Assembly (NCBI GenBank): GCA_013697825.1
Contig: JACCWD010000118.1
Coordinates: 1 to 34,033 of the forward strand
DNA length: 34,033 nt
Reading direction: 5' to 3'
From: Rubrobacter sp.
GTDB taxonomy: Bacteria; Actinomycetota; Rubrobacteria; Rubrobacterales; Rubrobacteraceae
Within the stretch, counting starts at the first letter, position 1. The number at the start of each line of letters is the position of its first letter. Below are positions 21,711 to 32,011 of the stretch, in pieces. Made by a program: the position numbers and the translations under genes. The notes below the pieces were generated by a model that was not told where the DNA came from, ran no database searches, and saw only the letters and a program-made list of their open reading frames with translations.

Positions 21711-23012
21711 ATGAACCCCGAGGAATTGCGCGAGCGGCAAAGAGTGGTTCTCCCGGCTTGGATCTCACTAAATTACGAGCGTCCGATGGAACTCGTCGGC
21801 GGCGAGGGATTCAAAGTGTGGGATTCCGAAGGAAACGAATATTTGGATCTCTTCGGGGGCATCGTGACGACTATATCGGGACACAACGTGCCGGAGATCG
21901 TGGAGGCCGTTCAAAAACAGGCGTCGAAGATAATGCACTCCTCGACGCTTTATATGATCGAAAAACAGGTGAAGCTCGCGGAGAAACTCGTTTCCCTCTC
22001 CCCGATCTCCGGCGATCAAAAAGTGTTCTTCGTCGGGAGCGGGTCGGAGGCGAACGAGGCCGCGCTTCTCTTCGCCACGAACTTCCGCGCTTCGAGCGAG
22101 ATCATCGCTTTGCGAGGCTCGTACCATGGCGGGTCTTTCGGGACGATGAGCGTCACGGGGCAGTCTTCGTGGCGTTCGACGTCGCGCTCCGCGCTCGACG
22201 TGTCGTACGCGATGAACCCGCACCGGAGTTATAGCCCGCTTAACCGGGGCGGGGATTTCGCAACCGCCGCCGCCGAGGATGTGCGCGACGTGATCGAGAC
22301 GACGACCACCGGACACGTCGCGGCGTTCATCGCCGAGCCGATTCAAGGAGTCGGGGGCTTCATCGAACCCCCGAAGGGATACTTCGAGCGGGTGAAGAAC
22401 ATTCTCGACGAGTCGGGAATCCTCTTCATCTCCGACGAGGTTCAAACCGCGTTCGGGAGGACGGGATCGCATTTCTGGGGCATCGAGGCGCACGGGGTCG
22501 TGCCGGATCTCATAACGATGGCGAAGGGGCTCGGGAACGGACTCGCCATCGGGGCGGTGATGGGACGCTCGGAGATCATCGACTCGATCTCTCCGAAGCT
22601 CCATATTTCGACGTTCGGCGGAAACCATGTCTCCTCGGCGGGAGCATTGGCGAACATCGAGTTCATCCTCGAAAACGGCCTCCAGAAAAACGCCGACGAG
22701 GTCGGAGGGTATTTGAAAGACCGCCTCGCCAAGATGGCGGAGAACCACGCCATTGTCGGGGAGATCCGGGGCCGGGGTCTCATGCTCGGCATCGAGATGA
22801 TCGAAGCGGACGGGGAGCCGAACCCGAAGGCCGCCGCCGCTTTCCTCGAAGCGTGCCGCGAGCGCGGCGTACTCGTCGGGAAGGGTGGGCTCCGGAGCAA
22901 CGCCATCCGCATATCCCCGCCGCTCACGCTCACTAAAGAGGCCGCGAAAGAGGCCGCCGACATCTTCGAGGACGTTCTCTCGAAGGTCGGGGCGGGGGAG
23001 AAGGTGGTGTGA
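21711..23012 (+). CDS. Class III PLP-dependent aminotransferase (beta-alanine/alanine-glyoxylate type)
   Basis: The 433-residue fold-type I aminotransferase has GSGSEANEAALLFA (110-123), the SDEVQTAFGRTG motif with D242 for the PLP ring nitrogen, and AKGLGNG with the Schiff-base K272. Its overall wording (NYERPMELVGGEGFKVWDSEG, FGGNHVSSAGALA) is close to alanine-glyoxylate aminotransferase 2 and beta-alanine transaminases. In this operon it would remove the amino group from beta-alanine or beta-aminoisobutyrate formed from the carbamoyl amino acid. ATG 21711 follows a GAGGGGGA run. Its stop overlaps the next ATG (TGATG). Confidence 0.92.
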   Translation: MNPEELRERQRVVLPAWISLNYERPMELVGGEGFKVWDSEGNEYLDLFGGIVTTISGHNVPEIVEAVQKQASKIMHSSTLYMIEKQVKLAEKLVSLSPISGDQKVFFVGSGSEANEAALLFATNFRASSEIIALRGSYHGGSFGTMSVTGQSSWRSTSRSALDVSYAMNPHRSYSPLNRGGDFATAAAEDVRDVIETTTTGHVAAFIAEPIQGVGGFIEPPKGYFERVKNILDESGILFISDEVQTAFGRTGSHFWGIEAHGVVPDLITMAKGLGNGLAIGAVMGRSEIIDSISPKLHISTFGGNHVSSAGALANIEFILENGLQKNADEVGGYLKDRLAKMAENHAIVGEIRGRGLMLGIEMIEADGEPNPKAAAAFLEACRERGVLVGKGGLRSNAIRISPPLTLTKEAAKEAADIFEDVLSKVGAGEKVV

Positions 23013-24262
23013 TGCCGAACGGCGGAGTGGACGCGAAACGAGCCGTCGAGGAACTCAAGGAACTCGCCGAACTCACGGGCGGGAAGGACGACGGCGGTTC
23101 TCGCCGCGTCGCGTGGACGGACGAGTGGGTGAAGGCGAGGGAGTGGCTCGAAGGCAAACTCTCCGAAATAGAGAACGTCGAGGTCGAGCGCGACGAGGCC
23201 GGGAACTTGTGGGCGACGCTCCGGGGAGCATCGGAGAAAGCCGTCCTCCTCGGGGGGCATATCGACTCCGTACCGAACGGGGGATGGCTCGACGGGTGTT
23301 TGAACACCATCGCCGCGATGGAGACGATTCGGGCTTTGTCGGGGCGGGATCTCCCCGTCACCGTCCGGCTCGTGGATTGGGCGGACGAGGAGGGGGCGCG
23401 CTTCGGGCGGAGCCTCCTCGGTTCGTCGGCGTGCGCGAACGCGCTCGACCCGGAGGAAGTTCGCGGCCTCACGGATAAAGACGGCATTTCGCTCCCGGAC
23501 GCATTGCGCGAGCATAGCGTGGATCTCGACCGGATGAACGAGTCGCATAAACAACTCGAAAACGCGGCGGCGTACCTCGAACTCCACATCGAACAAGGCC
23601 CGGTTCTCGAACGGATGAATCTCCCGCTCGGGGTCGTCCTCGGGACGTTCGGAGTCGAGCGGCACGTCGTGAAGTTCATCGGACAACACGCCCATTCCGG
23701 CTCGACGCCGATGGATGTGAGGCGCGACGCCTTCATCGCGGCGGCTCGTTCGGCCATCGCGTTCCGGGACGACGCGGCGGCCCGCGACGACGTGCGGGCG
23801 ACGACGGGGTTTGTGAACGTGAGTCCGGCCATTGTCACGGCATTCAATGGGGTGTGCGAGATGTCCCTCGATCAACGCGCCCTCGACGCCGACGTTCTCG
23901 CGGACATGCTTCGGGGAGCGAAGGAGAACGGCGAGTTGATCTCCGATGAAGAAAATGTCTCCGTCGAATGGGAAAAGGTGTGGGAAATAGAGCCTCGGCC
24001 CTTCGACGAAAAGCTCGTCGAGCTCGCCGACGAGGCGATATCGGAGGTCGCCGGAACATCGCACCGCCTCCCGAGCGGGCCATTGCATGACGCGGCGGAG
24101 ATGGCCCCGCTCATGCCGACGGTGATGCTCTTCGTGAAGAGCCTTCGCGGCCTCAGCCACACGAAAGAGGAGGACACGCCGGAGAAGGACATCGAGGCGA
24201 GCGTGGCGGCGTTTCATCGTCTCGCGGAGAAGACGGTGGGATGGATGTCGGGCCGGGCGTAA
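23012..24262 (+). CDS. Zn-dependent N-carbamoyl-amino-acid hydrolase (beta-ureidopropionase / allantoate amidohydrolase family)
   Basis: The 416-residue M20-family enzyme releases CO2 and NH3 from an N-carbamoyl amino acid. The binuclear metal ligands are all visible: H83 in LLGGHIDSVPNGG, D94 in LDGCLNT, E127 in WADEEGARFG, H192 in LELHIEQGPVLE and H359 in GPLHDAAEMAP. Length and order match HyuC/AmaB and bacterial beta-ureidopropionase. The substrate is probably N-carbamoyl-beta-alanine or a hydantoin-derived carbamoyl amino acid, given the neighbours. Start ATG 23012 overlaps the aminotransferase stop; GTG 23009 is possible. Confidence 0.92.
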   Translation: MPNGGVDAKRAVEELKELAELTGGKDDGGSRRVAWTDEWVKAREWLEGKLSEIENVEVERDEAGNLWATLRGASEKAVLLGGHIDSVPNGGWLDGCLNTIAAMETIRALSGRDLPVTVRLVDWADEEGARFGRSLLGSSACANALDPEEVRGLTDKDGISLPDALREHSVDLDRMNESHKQLENAAAYLELHIEQGPVLERMNLPLGVVLGTFGVERHVVKFIGQHAHSGSTPMDVRRDAFIAAARSAIAFRDDAAARDDVRATTGFVNVSPAIVTAFNGVCEMSLDQRALDADVLADMLRGAKENGELISDEENVSVEWEKVWEIEPRPFDEKLVELADEAISEVAGTSHRLPSGPLHDAAEMAPLMPTVMLFVKSLRGLSHTKEEDTPEKDIEASVAAFHRLAEKTVGWMSGRA

Positions 24263-24291
24263 ACGAGAGAGGTCGAGAGGAGGTTTTCGGG

Positions 24292-24795
24292 ATGGAGGAT
24301 GAGAGGCGGAGTTTTATCGGGGCGGGTGAGGGGGCGTCGGTATACGTGGGTGGTCTGTGGGCCGTTCACAAGCTCTTCGGAGAGGACACGAACGGGGCTT
24401 TCTCGGTAGTCGAGCATCCGGTGGAGCCGGGGGTTTTGGCGGCACCTCCGCACACGCACGAGAGGGAGGACGAGTTCTCGATCGTGGTGGAGGGTGAGAT
24501 CGGGGTGTGGATGGACGGTGAGGAGTTCGCGGCGGGGCCGGGAGATTACGTCATAAAACCTTGCGGCGCGCCTCACGCTTTCTGGAATGCGGGGCCGGGA
24601 AAGGCGAGGCTCATCGAAATAATTTCACCTCCCGGCTTCGAGAAATACTTCGACGAGATGGCCGATCTCGTATACTCCACCGACGGGGAGCCGGATTTCG
24701 AGGAGGCCGTGGAACTCGGGGAGAAATACGGCCTGACTTTCCACATGGAGGTCGTGCCGGAACTTTTGGAACGTCACGGCCTGACTTTCGAATGA
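24292..24795 (+). CDS. Cupin-domain protein
   Basis: The 167-residue protein has cupin motif 1 in PPHTHEREDEFSIVVEGEIGVWMDGE (HxH with the downstream E, about 58-83) and motif 2 in PCGAPHAFWNAGP. The metal set His, His, Glu, His is complete, so it may be an enzyme rather than a binding protein; it resembles quercetin dioxygenase-like small cupins. Its role in the operon is unknown. ATG 24292 has AGGAGG 8 nt upstream; more residues in frame upstream lack a ribosome site and overlap nothing. The NCS1 gene follows after 19 bp. Confidence 0.82.
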   Translation: MEDERRSFIGAGEGASVYVGGLWAVHKLFGEDTNGAFSVVEHPVEPGVLAAPPHTHEREDEFSIVVEGEIGVWMDGEEFAAGPGDYVIKPCGAPHAFWNAGPGKARLIEIISPPGFEKYFDEMADLVYSTDGEPDFEEAVELGEKYGLTFHMEVVPELLERHGLTFE

Positions 24796-24814
24796 AGTCC
24801 GAAGGGAGAACCGG

Positions 24815-26362
<1,548 letters not shown>

Positions 26363-26364
26363 TT

Positions 26365-26991
26365 ATGCCCGAGCTTTCGACTTTCGGGCTTTTCGTCGTG
26401 GCGGCGCTGGCGCTTTTGATCGTGCCGGGACCGGCGGTCGTGTACATTGTGGCCCGAAGCGTGGATCAGGGGCGGTCGGCGGGGCTTGCGTCTGTGTTCG
26501 GAATCGAGGTCGGCACCCTGGCGCACGTCGCGTTCGCGGCGGTCGGACTCTCGGCGATAGTGGCCTCGTCGGCGACGGCCTTCTCGGTCGTGAAGTGGCT
26601 CGGGGTGGTGTACCTTCTCTGGCTGGGGATTTCTCGCCTGTTGTCCCGCGAGGATAAAGAGGAAGAGGTTTCCGTGGAACCGGCGCGGCTCTCGCGGGTG
26701 TTCTGGCAGGGCGCGCTGGTACAGGTTTTGAACCCGAAGGTCGCGCTGTTCTTCCTCGCGTTCTTGCCGCAGTTCGTGGATCCGTCGCGGGGTTCGGCGT
26801 GGTTGCAGATCGTGATCCTCGGCGCGACGCTCGCCGTGATCGGACTCCTCACCGACGGCCTCTACGCCCTCCTCGGCGGCGCGGCGAGGGGACTGCTCGG
26901 AAAGAGCCGCCGCGCCGGACGGTACTTCACTGGCGGCGTCTATCTCGCCCTCGGCGCCGCTGCCGCCGAGTCCGGCTCGGGAAAGGAATGA
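26365..26991 (+). CDS. LysE/RhtB family amino acid exporter
   Basis: The 208-residue membrane protein has the LysE/RhtB start FGLFVVAALALLIVPGPAVVYI with the conserved PGP motif, ARSVDQGRSAGLASVFGIEVG, and the QGALVQVLNPKVALFFLAFLPQF block; about six hydrophobic segments. Members export amino acids or their analogues. In this operon it may relieve build-up of the product amino acid. ATG 26365 lies 2 nt after the NCS1 stop, and the next gene follows after 4 nt. Confidence 0.9.
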   Translation: MPELSTFGLFVVAALALLIVPGPAVVYIVARSVDQGRSAGLASVFGIEVGTLAHVAFAAVGLSAIVASSATAFSVVKWLGVVYLLWLGISRLLSREDKEEEVSVEPARLSRVFWQGALVQVLNPKVALFFLAFLPQFVDPSRGSAWLQIVILGATLAVIGLLTDGLYALLGGAARGLLGKSRRAGRYFTGGVYLALGAAAAESGSGKE

Positions 26992-26995
26992 CCTC

Positions 26996-28021
26996 ATGGA
27001 CTTCGGCGTGACTTTTCAAACGAACCCGCCCGCAAAGCGCGTCATCGAACTCACGAAGATGGCGGAATCGCTCGGCTTTTCCCATGCGTGGACCTTCGAC
27101 TCGCACATTTTGTGGCAGGAGCCGTACGTCATATATTCGCAAATGCTCGCCGCGACGGAGAGGATCACCGTCGGCCCTTTTGTGACGAACCCGGCCACCC
27201 GAGACCCTTCGGTGACGGCTTCGACGTTCGCCACATTGAACGAGATGTACGGCAACCGGACGATATGCGGCATCGGGCGCGGCGACTCCGCTCAAAGAGT
27301 CCTCGGCAAGAAGCCGACGACTTTGAAACAGGTCGAGGAGGCGATGTTCGTCATAAAAGAACTCGCCGAAGGAAGAAGCATCGAGGTGAACGGAAACGAA
27401 GTCCATATACCGTGGATAGAAAACGGGAAGCTCGACGTGTGGCTCGCGGGGTACGGGCCGAAGGCTCTCTCGCTCGTTGGGCGGAAGGCGGACGGGTTTA
27501 TCCTCCAGCTCGCCGATCCGGTCATACTCGAATGGACGATGAAGCACGTACACGACGCCGCTGTGGGGGCGGGACGCGACCCGAGGGATGTGAAAGTATG
27601 CGTCGCGGCTCCGGCTTACGTGGGGGACGACCTCGCCCACCAGCGGGATCAATGCCGATGGTTCGGCGGCATGGTCGGCAACCACGTCGCCGACCTCGTG
27701 AAACGATACGGCGAAGGCGGCGATGTCCCGCTCGCATTGACGGAATACATAAAGGCGCGCGAAGGTTATGACTATTCGCATCATGGGAAGGCGGGGAATC
27801 CCTCGACGGACTTCGTGCCGGACGAGATCGTGGATCGGTTTTGCGTCCTCGGGACGGTCGAGGATCACGTCTCGAAACTACGCGCCCTCAAAGACCTCGG
27901 CGTGGATCAATTCAATATCTATCTCATGCACGACGCGATGGAGGAGACGTTGCGGGCTTATGGGGAGGAGATTATGGCGGGGGTGGGTGAGAGGAGGCCC
28001 GCCGATTTCGCGCCGGAGTGA
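26996..28021 (+). CDS. LLM-class oxidoreductase, CPS_4043-like (hydantoin/pyrimidine cluster type)
   Basis: The 341-residue luciferase-like TIM barrel begins MDFGVTFQTNPPAKRVIEL and has FSHAWTFDSHILWQEPY, TVGPFVTNPATRDPSVTAS, NRTICGIGRGDSAQRVLG and VWLAGYGPKALSLVGRKADG. This set recalls the CPS_4043 subfamily, often predicted as F420-dependent and, as I recall, found beside hydantoinase and NCS1 genes. No dihydropyrimidine dehydrogenase is encoded here, so it may perform the redox step, or act like the LLM-fold pyrimidine monooxygenase RutA; both are inference. ATG 26996 has AAAGGA upstream. Last gene of the operon, converging on the lipoprotein gene. Confidence 0.88.
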   Translation: MDFGVTFQTNPPAKRVIELTKMAESLGFSHAWTFDSHILWQEPYVIYSQMLAATERITVGPFVTNPATRDPSVTASTFATLNEMYGNRTICGIGRGDSAQRVLGKKPTTLKQVEEAMFVIKELAEGRSIEVNGNEVHIPWIENGKLDVWLAGYGPKALSLVGRKADGFILQLADPVILEWTMKHVHDAAVGAGRDPRDVKVCVAAPAYVGDDLAHQRDQCRWFGGMVGNHVADLVKRYGEGGDVPLALTEYIKAREGYDYSHHGKAGNPSTDFVPDEIVDRFCVLGTVEDHVSKLRALKDLGVDQFNIYLMHDAMEETLRAYGEEIMAGVGERRPADFAPE

Positions 28022-28027
28022 AAGGGT

Positions 28028-28513
28028 TTATTCGGCCACGTCCACGACGTATCCGAGGTTGCTCGGGGGACTGTATAGAAAGCCCATGTAGTACGAGCCT
28101 TCGGGAGTGTTGAAAATCAGGATGGCTCCGTTGTAGTCGAAGCCTCGGGAGGTGTCGGTGACTTCGGCGGAGACGGCGTCGTATGAGGCGTATTCGGCTT
28201 TTATGTCCCGTGCTATGAGTTCGTATTCGGCTTCGCTTTCGGCCTTCGTGTCTATGAGGAGCCTCGATGCCTTCACGCCGTCGCGGCGGATCTCCCGCCG
28301 CTCGATGATGGAGTATTCCGGCGCTCTCTCCGGCCTCTCGAAGCCGCCTATTTTCATGCCCTCGGGGGCGGATGGATCTCCGGCGCGAACGGTTATAACC
28401 TCCGGCGCGGCGCGAATCTCGGGCCGCTCGACCGTCGCGACCGTTCCTCCACCGCACGACACTGCGGCGAGGAGGACACCCACAAGCAATGCGAATCCCG
28501 AAGCTCGGCGCAT
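28028..28513 (-). CDS. Putative lipoprotein
   Basis: The 161-residue protein begins with a lipoprotein signal: MRR, hydrophobic core FALLVGVLLAA and lipobox AVSC (Cys about 20), followed by GGG. The mature part has a basic-acidic stretch and an alpha+beta region ending SYYMGFLYSPPSNLGYVVDVAE. I recognise no family. It would be lipidated and held on the outer face of the membrane. Its stop is 6 bp from the stop of the convergent LLM gene. Confidence 0.72.
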   Translation of the reverse strand: MRRASGFALLVGVLLAAVSCGGGTVATVERPEIRAAPEVITVRAGDPSAPEGMKIGGFERPERAPEYSIIERREIRRDGVKASRLLIDTKAESEAEYELIARDIKAEYASYDAVSAEVTDTSRGFDYNGAILIFNTPEGSYYMGFLYSPPSNLGYVVDVAE

Positions 28514-28543
28514 GGTGGGAGTTTACTCGCTTTGCTGGTTTGA

Positions 28544-28607
28544 TTATTGGCAGAAACTAAAAACCAATAACCGGAGCGACCGAAGGGAGCGACCCGAGCG
28601 AAGCGGC
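28544..28607. repeat. Heptad-type palindrome, copy 4 (reduced)
   Basis: TTATTGG (28544-28550) pairs with CCAATAA (28564-28570) around an A-rich loop with a CTAAAAA unit. It is followed by repeated GGAGCGACC / GGGAGCGACC / GAGCGAAGCGG sequence like the flanks of the other copies. It lies between the divergent lipoprotein and trxB genes. Confidence 0.6.
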
Positions 28608-28617
28608 ACACAAAAGA

Positions 28618-28635
28618 GAGCCTTTCGTAAGGCTC
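28618..28635 (+). other. Hairpin upstream of the trxB promoter
   Basis: GAGCCTT/AAGGCTC forms a perfect 7-bp stem with a TCGT loop. It ends 6 bp before the -35-like sequence of trxB, so it may insulate that promoter or mark an operator. Confidence 0.35.
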
Positions 28636-28641
28636 GTGTAA

Positions 28642-28669
28642 TTGAGCGGCTCGCCAGACGTAATAGAAT
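28642..28669 (+). promoter_or_regulatory. Promoter of trxB
   Basis: TTGAGC (28642-28647) and TAGAAT (28664-28669) are 16 bp apart; the start would be near 28676, giving a 40-nt leader. Confidence 0.5.
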
Positions 28670-28715
28670 AGACGGGTTGGAAATATCGTATGGGATACGC
28701 GAGAGGAGAATTCGG

Positions 28716-29708
28716 ATGTCGGATACGTATGATGTCGTGATCGTCGGGAGCGGCCCTTCGGGGTATACGGCGGCCCTTTACGCTTCGCGGGCCAATTTGA
28801 AGACGCTTCTTTTCAAGGGGTTCGAGTCGGGCGGGCAGCTTATGCTCACCACGGACGTCGAAAACTATCCCGGCTATCGCGACGGCGTGATGGGGCCGGA
28901 CATGATGGACGACTTCGAGGCGCAGGCTTCACGCTTCGGGGCGGAGATGCGGCCCGATGAAATAGAGCGCGTGGACTTCTCCGAGCGGCCCTTCAAGCTG
29001 TGGCCCGAAGGCGAGGACGACCCGGTTCTCGCGAAATCCGTCGTCATCTCGACGGGGGCGAAGGCGAAGTGGCTCGGCCTCGAAGGCGAGAAGCGCCTCA
29101 TGGGCCGCGGCGTGAGCGGGTGCGCCACATGCGACGGCTTCTTCTTCAAAGACCGGAAGGTCGCCGTCGTCGGCGGCGGGGACACGGCGATGGAGGAGGC
29201 CCTCTTCCTCACTAAGTTCGCTTCGGAGGTGAACATCATCCACCGCCGCGACGAGTTCCGCGCCTCCAAAATAATGCTCGACCGGGCGAAGAACAACGAG
29301 AAGACGAACTTCCTCACGAACACGACCGTCGAAGACATCCTCGGCGAGGACGCGGTGACGGGGGCGCGTCTGAAAGACGTTCAGACGGGCGAGGTTCGCG
29401 ACATCGAGCTCGGCGGTTTCTTCACGGCCATCGGGCATGAGCCGGCGACGAGGCTGTTCAGCGGGCAGGTCGAGATGGACGGGGGCGGATACATCCTCCA
29501 GAAAGAGCATACGATGACGAGCGTTCCGGGCGTGTTCGCCGCCGGGGACGTTTCGGATACGCGGTATCGCCAGGCGGTCACTGCGGCGGGCGACGGATGT
29601 CGGGCGGCGATAGACGCGGAGCGTTGGCTCGAGGATCAAGGCGAGGCCGAGGACGCCGAAGACCCCGGAGTATGGGTCGCCGAGAAGGACGAGAGCGCCG
29701 TGAATTAG
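28716..29708 (+). CDS. trxB: Thioredoxin-disulfide reductase
   Basis: The 330-residue flavoenzyme passes electrons from NADPH through FAD to thioredoxin. It has the FAD motif VVIVGSGPSGYTAALYA (7-23), the redox pair CATC at 136-139, the NADPH motif VAVVGGGDTAMEEALFL and the C-terminal FAD motif VFAAGDVSDTRYRQAVTAAG. NADPH use is supported by the IIHRRDEFRAS stretch. A short acidic tail follows the domain. ATG 28716 has GAGAGGAG 7 nt upstream. No thioredoxin gene is adjacent. Confidence 0.96.
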   Translation: MSDTYDVVIVGSGPSGYTAALYASRANLKTLLFKGFESGGQLMLTTDVENYPGYRDGVMGPDMMDDFEAQASRFGAEMRPDEIERVDFSERPFKLWPEGEDDPVLAKSVVISTGAKAKWLGLEGEKRLMGRGVSGCATCDGFFFKDRKVAVVGGGDTAMEEALFLTKFASEVNIIHRRDEFRASKIMLDRAKNNEKTNFLTNTTVEDILGEDAVTGARLKDVQTGEVRDIELGGFFTAIGHEPATRLFSGQVEMDGGGYILQKEHTMTSVPGVFAAGDVSDTRYRQAVTAAGDGCRAAIDAERWLEDQGEAEDAEDPGVWVAEKDESAVN

Positions 29709-29758
29709 GGGGTCGGGGGGAAGGCGACTCTCGTTCGTGTGAATGGCATCGGTTCAAA

Positions 29759-29790
29759 AAGGAGGCTCTGGAGAGATTCGGAGCCTCCTT
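29759..29790. terminator. Hairpin after trxB
   Basis: A perfect 10-bp stem (29759-29768 with 29781-29790) and 12-nt loop, 51 bp after the trxB stop. It is bracketed by AAAAA and CTTCGTT, so it resembles an imperfect intrinsic terminator. Confidence 0.55.
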
Positions 29791-29928
29791 CGTTGCGTGC
29801 TTCGCATGGGGATGCCTATCCGTTGCTATTTACTGCTTGACCGCGCCGACGCGCAGCCCTAAAACCAACAAGAGGGCGAGAACGGCGAGGATGCCTCCGA
29901 AGAAGCACCGTTCTCGGCGGCTCTCGTC

Positions 29929-30129
29929 GTGGAGGACAACGACCTCCGGGGAACCATGCGCCTCGACGAGCAGCGGGCCATAATCGGGCTGCCCGCCGCC
30001 GCGTTCGAGTCCGCAGAGGAGCAAAGACGACAGTTCGAAGAGGATACAGAGGCTTTCGAGGAAGAGCTTCGGGAACTCAAAGAGCAAGAAGGCGAAGCCC
30101 CAGAGGGCGAAGCCGCACCCGAGCAATAA
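29929..30129 (+). CDS. Doubtful small acidic coiled-coil-like ORF
   Basis: A possible 66-residue protein from GTG 29929, rich in Glu, with a helical run RRQFEEDTEAFEEELRELKEQ and a Glu/Pro/Ala tail. It lacks a ribosome site. The same frame is protein-like further upstream to a TAA at 29860, and before that stop an ATG-led stretch (MGMPIRCYLLLDRADAQP) is in the same frame, so it could be the remnant of a longer gene broken by a stop. It ends inside the 5' arm of a strong terminator hairpin, which supports a transcribed unit ending here. The region 29709-29928 otherwise holds only the hairpin after trxB. Confidence 0.4.
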   Translation: MEDNDLRGTMRLDEQRAIIGLPAAAFESAEEQRRQFEEDTEAFEEELRELKEQEGEAPEGEAAPEQ

Positions 30130-30175
30130 AGCGAAGCGTCGGGGCGGAAATTTCTCTGGCCCGACGCTTCGCTTT
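30128..30175 (+). terminator. Terminator with a perfect 16-bp stem
   Basis: Arms 30128-30143 and 30160-30175 are perfectly complementary around a 16-nt loop. A second small CCGC/GCGG hairpin ends in CTTTTTGTTTT at 30200-30210, so a tandem terminator reading rightwards is likely. Confidence 0.75.
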
Positions 30176-30216
30176 GAAAACCGCGCAGTTAGCGGGCGGC
30201 TTTTTGTTTTGCCAAT

Positions 30217-30238
30217 CGCTAAAAGCTAATGGCTGAGA
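30217..30238. repeat. Short 7-8-nt repeat array
   Basis: CGCTAAA, AGCTAAT, GGCTGAGA in a row, similar to the array at 15356-15387, placed directly after the polX stop codon on the minus strand. Confidence 0.4.
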
Positions 30239-30243
30239 GTTCT

Positions 30244-31971
30244 CTATTTCCCGCTCTTCAAATACTCCTCGAACTCTTCCCGCGGAAGGCAGTTTATGAC
30301 GCTCCCCTTCCCGGCCCACGCCCGCTGCGCCTGCGTCACGCCGAACTTCATGAACGAGAGCGCGCTCTCGTCGTGGGCATCGGTGTCTATGGTGATCTTC
30401 ACGCCCGCTTTTATGGCCTCCCGCACGTATGGCACCGATAAATCGAGGCGGTCGGGGTACGAATTCAATTCGAGGGCCGTGTTCGTCGCGGCGGCTTCTT
30501 TTATGAGGCGCGAGACGTCCACTTCATACGGCTCGCGGCGATTTAGGACGCGCCCCGTCGGATGGGCGATGGTTCGGACGTGCGGATGGTTTATGGCACG
30601 GAGCATCCGGTCGGTCATCGCCTTCTCGCCTATTTGGAACGAGGTGTGTATGGAGGCGACGACGAAGTCGAGGTCGGCGAGGAGCGAGTCCTCATAATCG
30701 AGGGCGCCGTCCTTGAGAATATCCACCTCCGACCCGCAAAGAAGGCGTATCCCGCCGTATTTCTCGTCCGCCTTTCGGACGGCTTCGTTCTTCTCGACGA
30801 GCTTCTTTGGCGAAAGCCCGTTCGCCACGCGGAGGCTTTGCGAGTGGTCGCAAAACACGAGGTACTCGTATCCGAGTTCGATGGCGGCTTCGGCCATGCT
30901 CTCGATGGTTCCCTTCCCGTCCGAATAGTTCGTGTGGACGTGGAGGTCGCCCCGAATATCCCTGACCTCGACGAGATCCGGCAATTCGCCCTTCTCCGCC
31001 GCTTCGAGTTCCCCGGAGTCCTCCCGGAGTTCGGGCGGGATGTACGCGAGGCCGAGCTTTTCGTATATCTCATTTTCCGTCTCGGCGGGGATGTAATTTC
31101 TCTCGGGTTCGTCCGCCTTTGCGAGGCCGTATTCGGAGATGTTTATGTCCATCTTCACGGCTCGTTCGCGGAGGACGATATTGTGCGCCTGGCTTCCCGT
31201 GAAGTGGTGGAGGAGCGAGCCGTATGCGTCGGGAGCGACGATGCGGAGATCCACATCCACACCCCCGTCCGACCCCACGACGACCACCGAAACCTTCGTC
31301 TCCCCGTGCGCCACGACCTCGGTGACGAACTCCGCCTCGGCGAAGTCGGCGGCGAGGGACTTCGCGTCCGAACTCGCCGCCACGATGTCGAGGTCGCCGA
31401 TGGTCTCCTTCCCGCGCCGGAGCGAACCCGCGAGGTCGGCCTTTTCGGTCGCCGGATGGTTTCGGACGAAATCGAGGAGGCGATCGCCGAGGGCGGTCGC
31501 GGTGTGGAGGAGCATGCGCCGCTCCTCCGAGTTGTATTTCTCCGCCGAGGCCACGATCTTCTCCGCGCTCTTCTTCCCGAACCCTTTCAAAGAAGAAATT
31601 TGCGACGCTTCGAGATTCGCCACCTCCTCCACGCTCGTCGCGTCGAGTTCCTTCCAAAGCCGCCCGGCGGTCCGAGGCCCGACGCCGGGGAGCCGCGTCA
31701 CTTCCACGAGTCCCTTCGGAACCTCCGCCATAAGCTCGTCGAGAACTTCGGGCATCTCGTCCGCGACGAGGTTCCGGATGACCTCCGCCGTCGTATCGCC
31801 GACGTGCGGAAGCTCCTTCGGGTCGTCGAGGGAGGACACCGGGCTTCCGGCGGCGGCGACCGACTCGGCGGCTCTTTGGTACGCGAGGACGCGGTAATGC
31901 TCGTCGCCCCGGATCTCCATGAGCGTCACGATGGTTTCCAGCGCGCGAGAAATCTCCTCGTTCGATGGCAA
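30244..31971 (-). CDS. polX: Family X DNA polymerase with PHP domain
   Basis: The 575-residue repair enzyme has an N-terminal 8-kDa-like region with helix-hairpin-helix motifs (LPHVGDTTAEVI and LPGVGPRTAGRLW, about 54-106, then LKGFGKKSAEKIV). The polymerase palm follows with GSLRRG (182-187) and catalytic Asp pair D193/D195 in GDLDIV, third Asp in VDVDLRI (239-241). The C-terminal PHP domain has GDLHVHTNYSDG (H344, H346), FCDHS, GSEVDIL, SIHTSF, AHPTGR and DTDAH, the metal set of a 3'-5' exonuclease or AP nuclease. It fills short gaps in base excision repair. TTG 31971 is well supported by GAGGAGG 8 nt upstream. Confidence 0.95.
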   Translation of the reverse strand: MPSNEEISRALETIVTLMEIRGDEHYRVLAYQRAAESVAAAGSPVSSLDDPKELPHVGDTTAEVIRNLVADEMPEVLDELMAEVPKGLVEVTRLPGVGPRTAGRLWKELDATSVEEVANLEASQISSLKGFGKKSAEKIVASAEKYNSEERRMLLHTATALGDRLLDFVRNHPATEKADLAGSLRRGKETIGDLDIVAASSDAKSLAADFAEAEFVTEVVAHGETKVSVVVVGSDGGVDVDLRIVAPDAYGSLLHHFTGSQAHNIVLRERAVKMDINISEYGLAKADEPERNYIPAETENEIYEKLGLAYIPPELREDSGELEAAEKGELPDLVEVRDIRGDLHVHTNYSDGKGTIESMAEAAIELGYEYLVFCDHSQSLRVANGLSPKKLVEKNEAVRKADEKYGGIRLLCGSEVDILKDGALDYEDSLLADLDFVVASIHTSFQIGEKAMTDRMLRAINHPHVRTIAHPTGRVLNRREPYEVDVSRLIKEAAATNTALELNSYPDRLDLSVPYVREAIKAGVKITIDTDAHDESALSFMKFGVTQAQRAWAGKGSVINCLPREEFEEYLKSGK

Positions 31972-32011
31972 GTCTGTGGCCTCCTCGTATGGCGTACCCG
32001 GAGGATTATAC

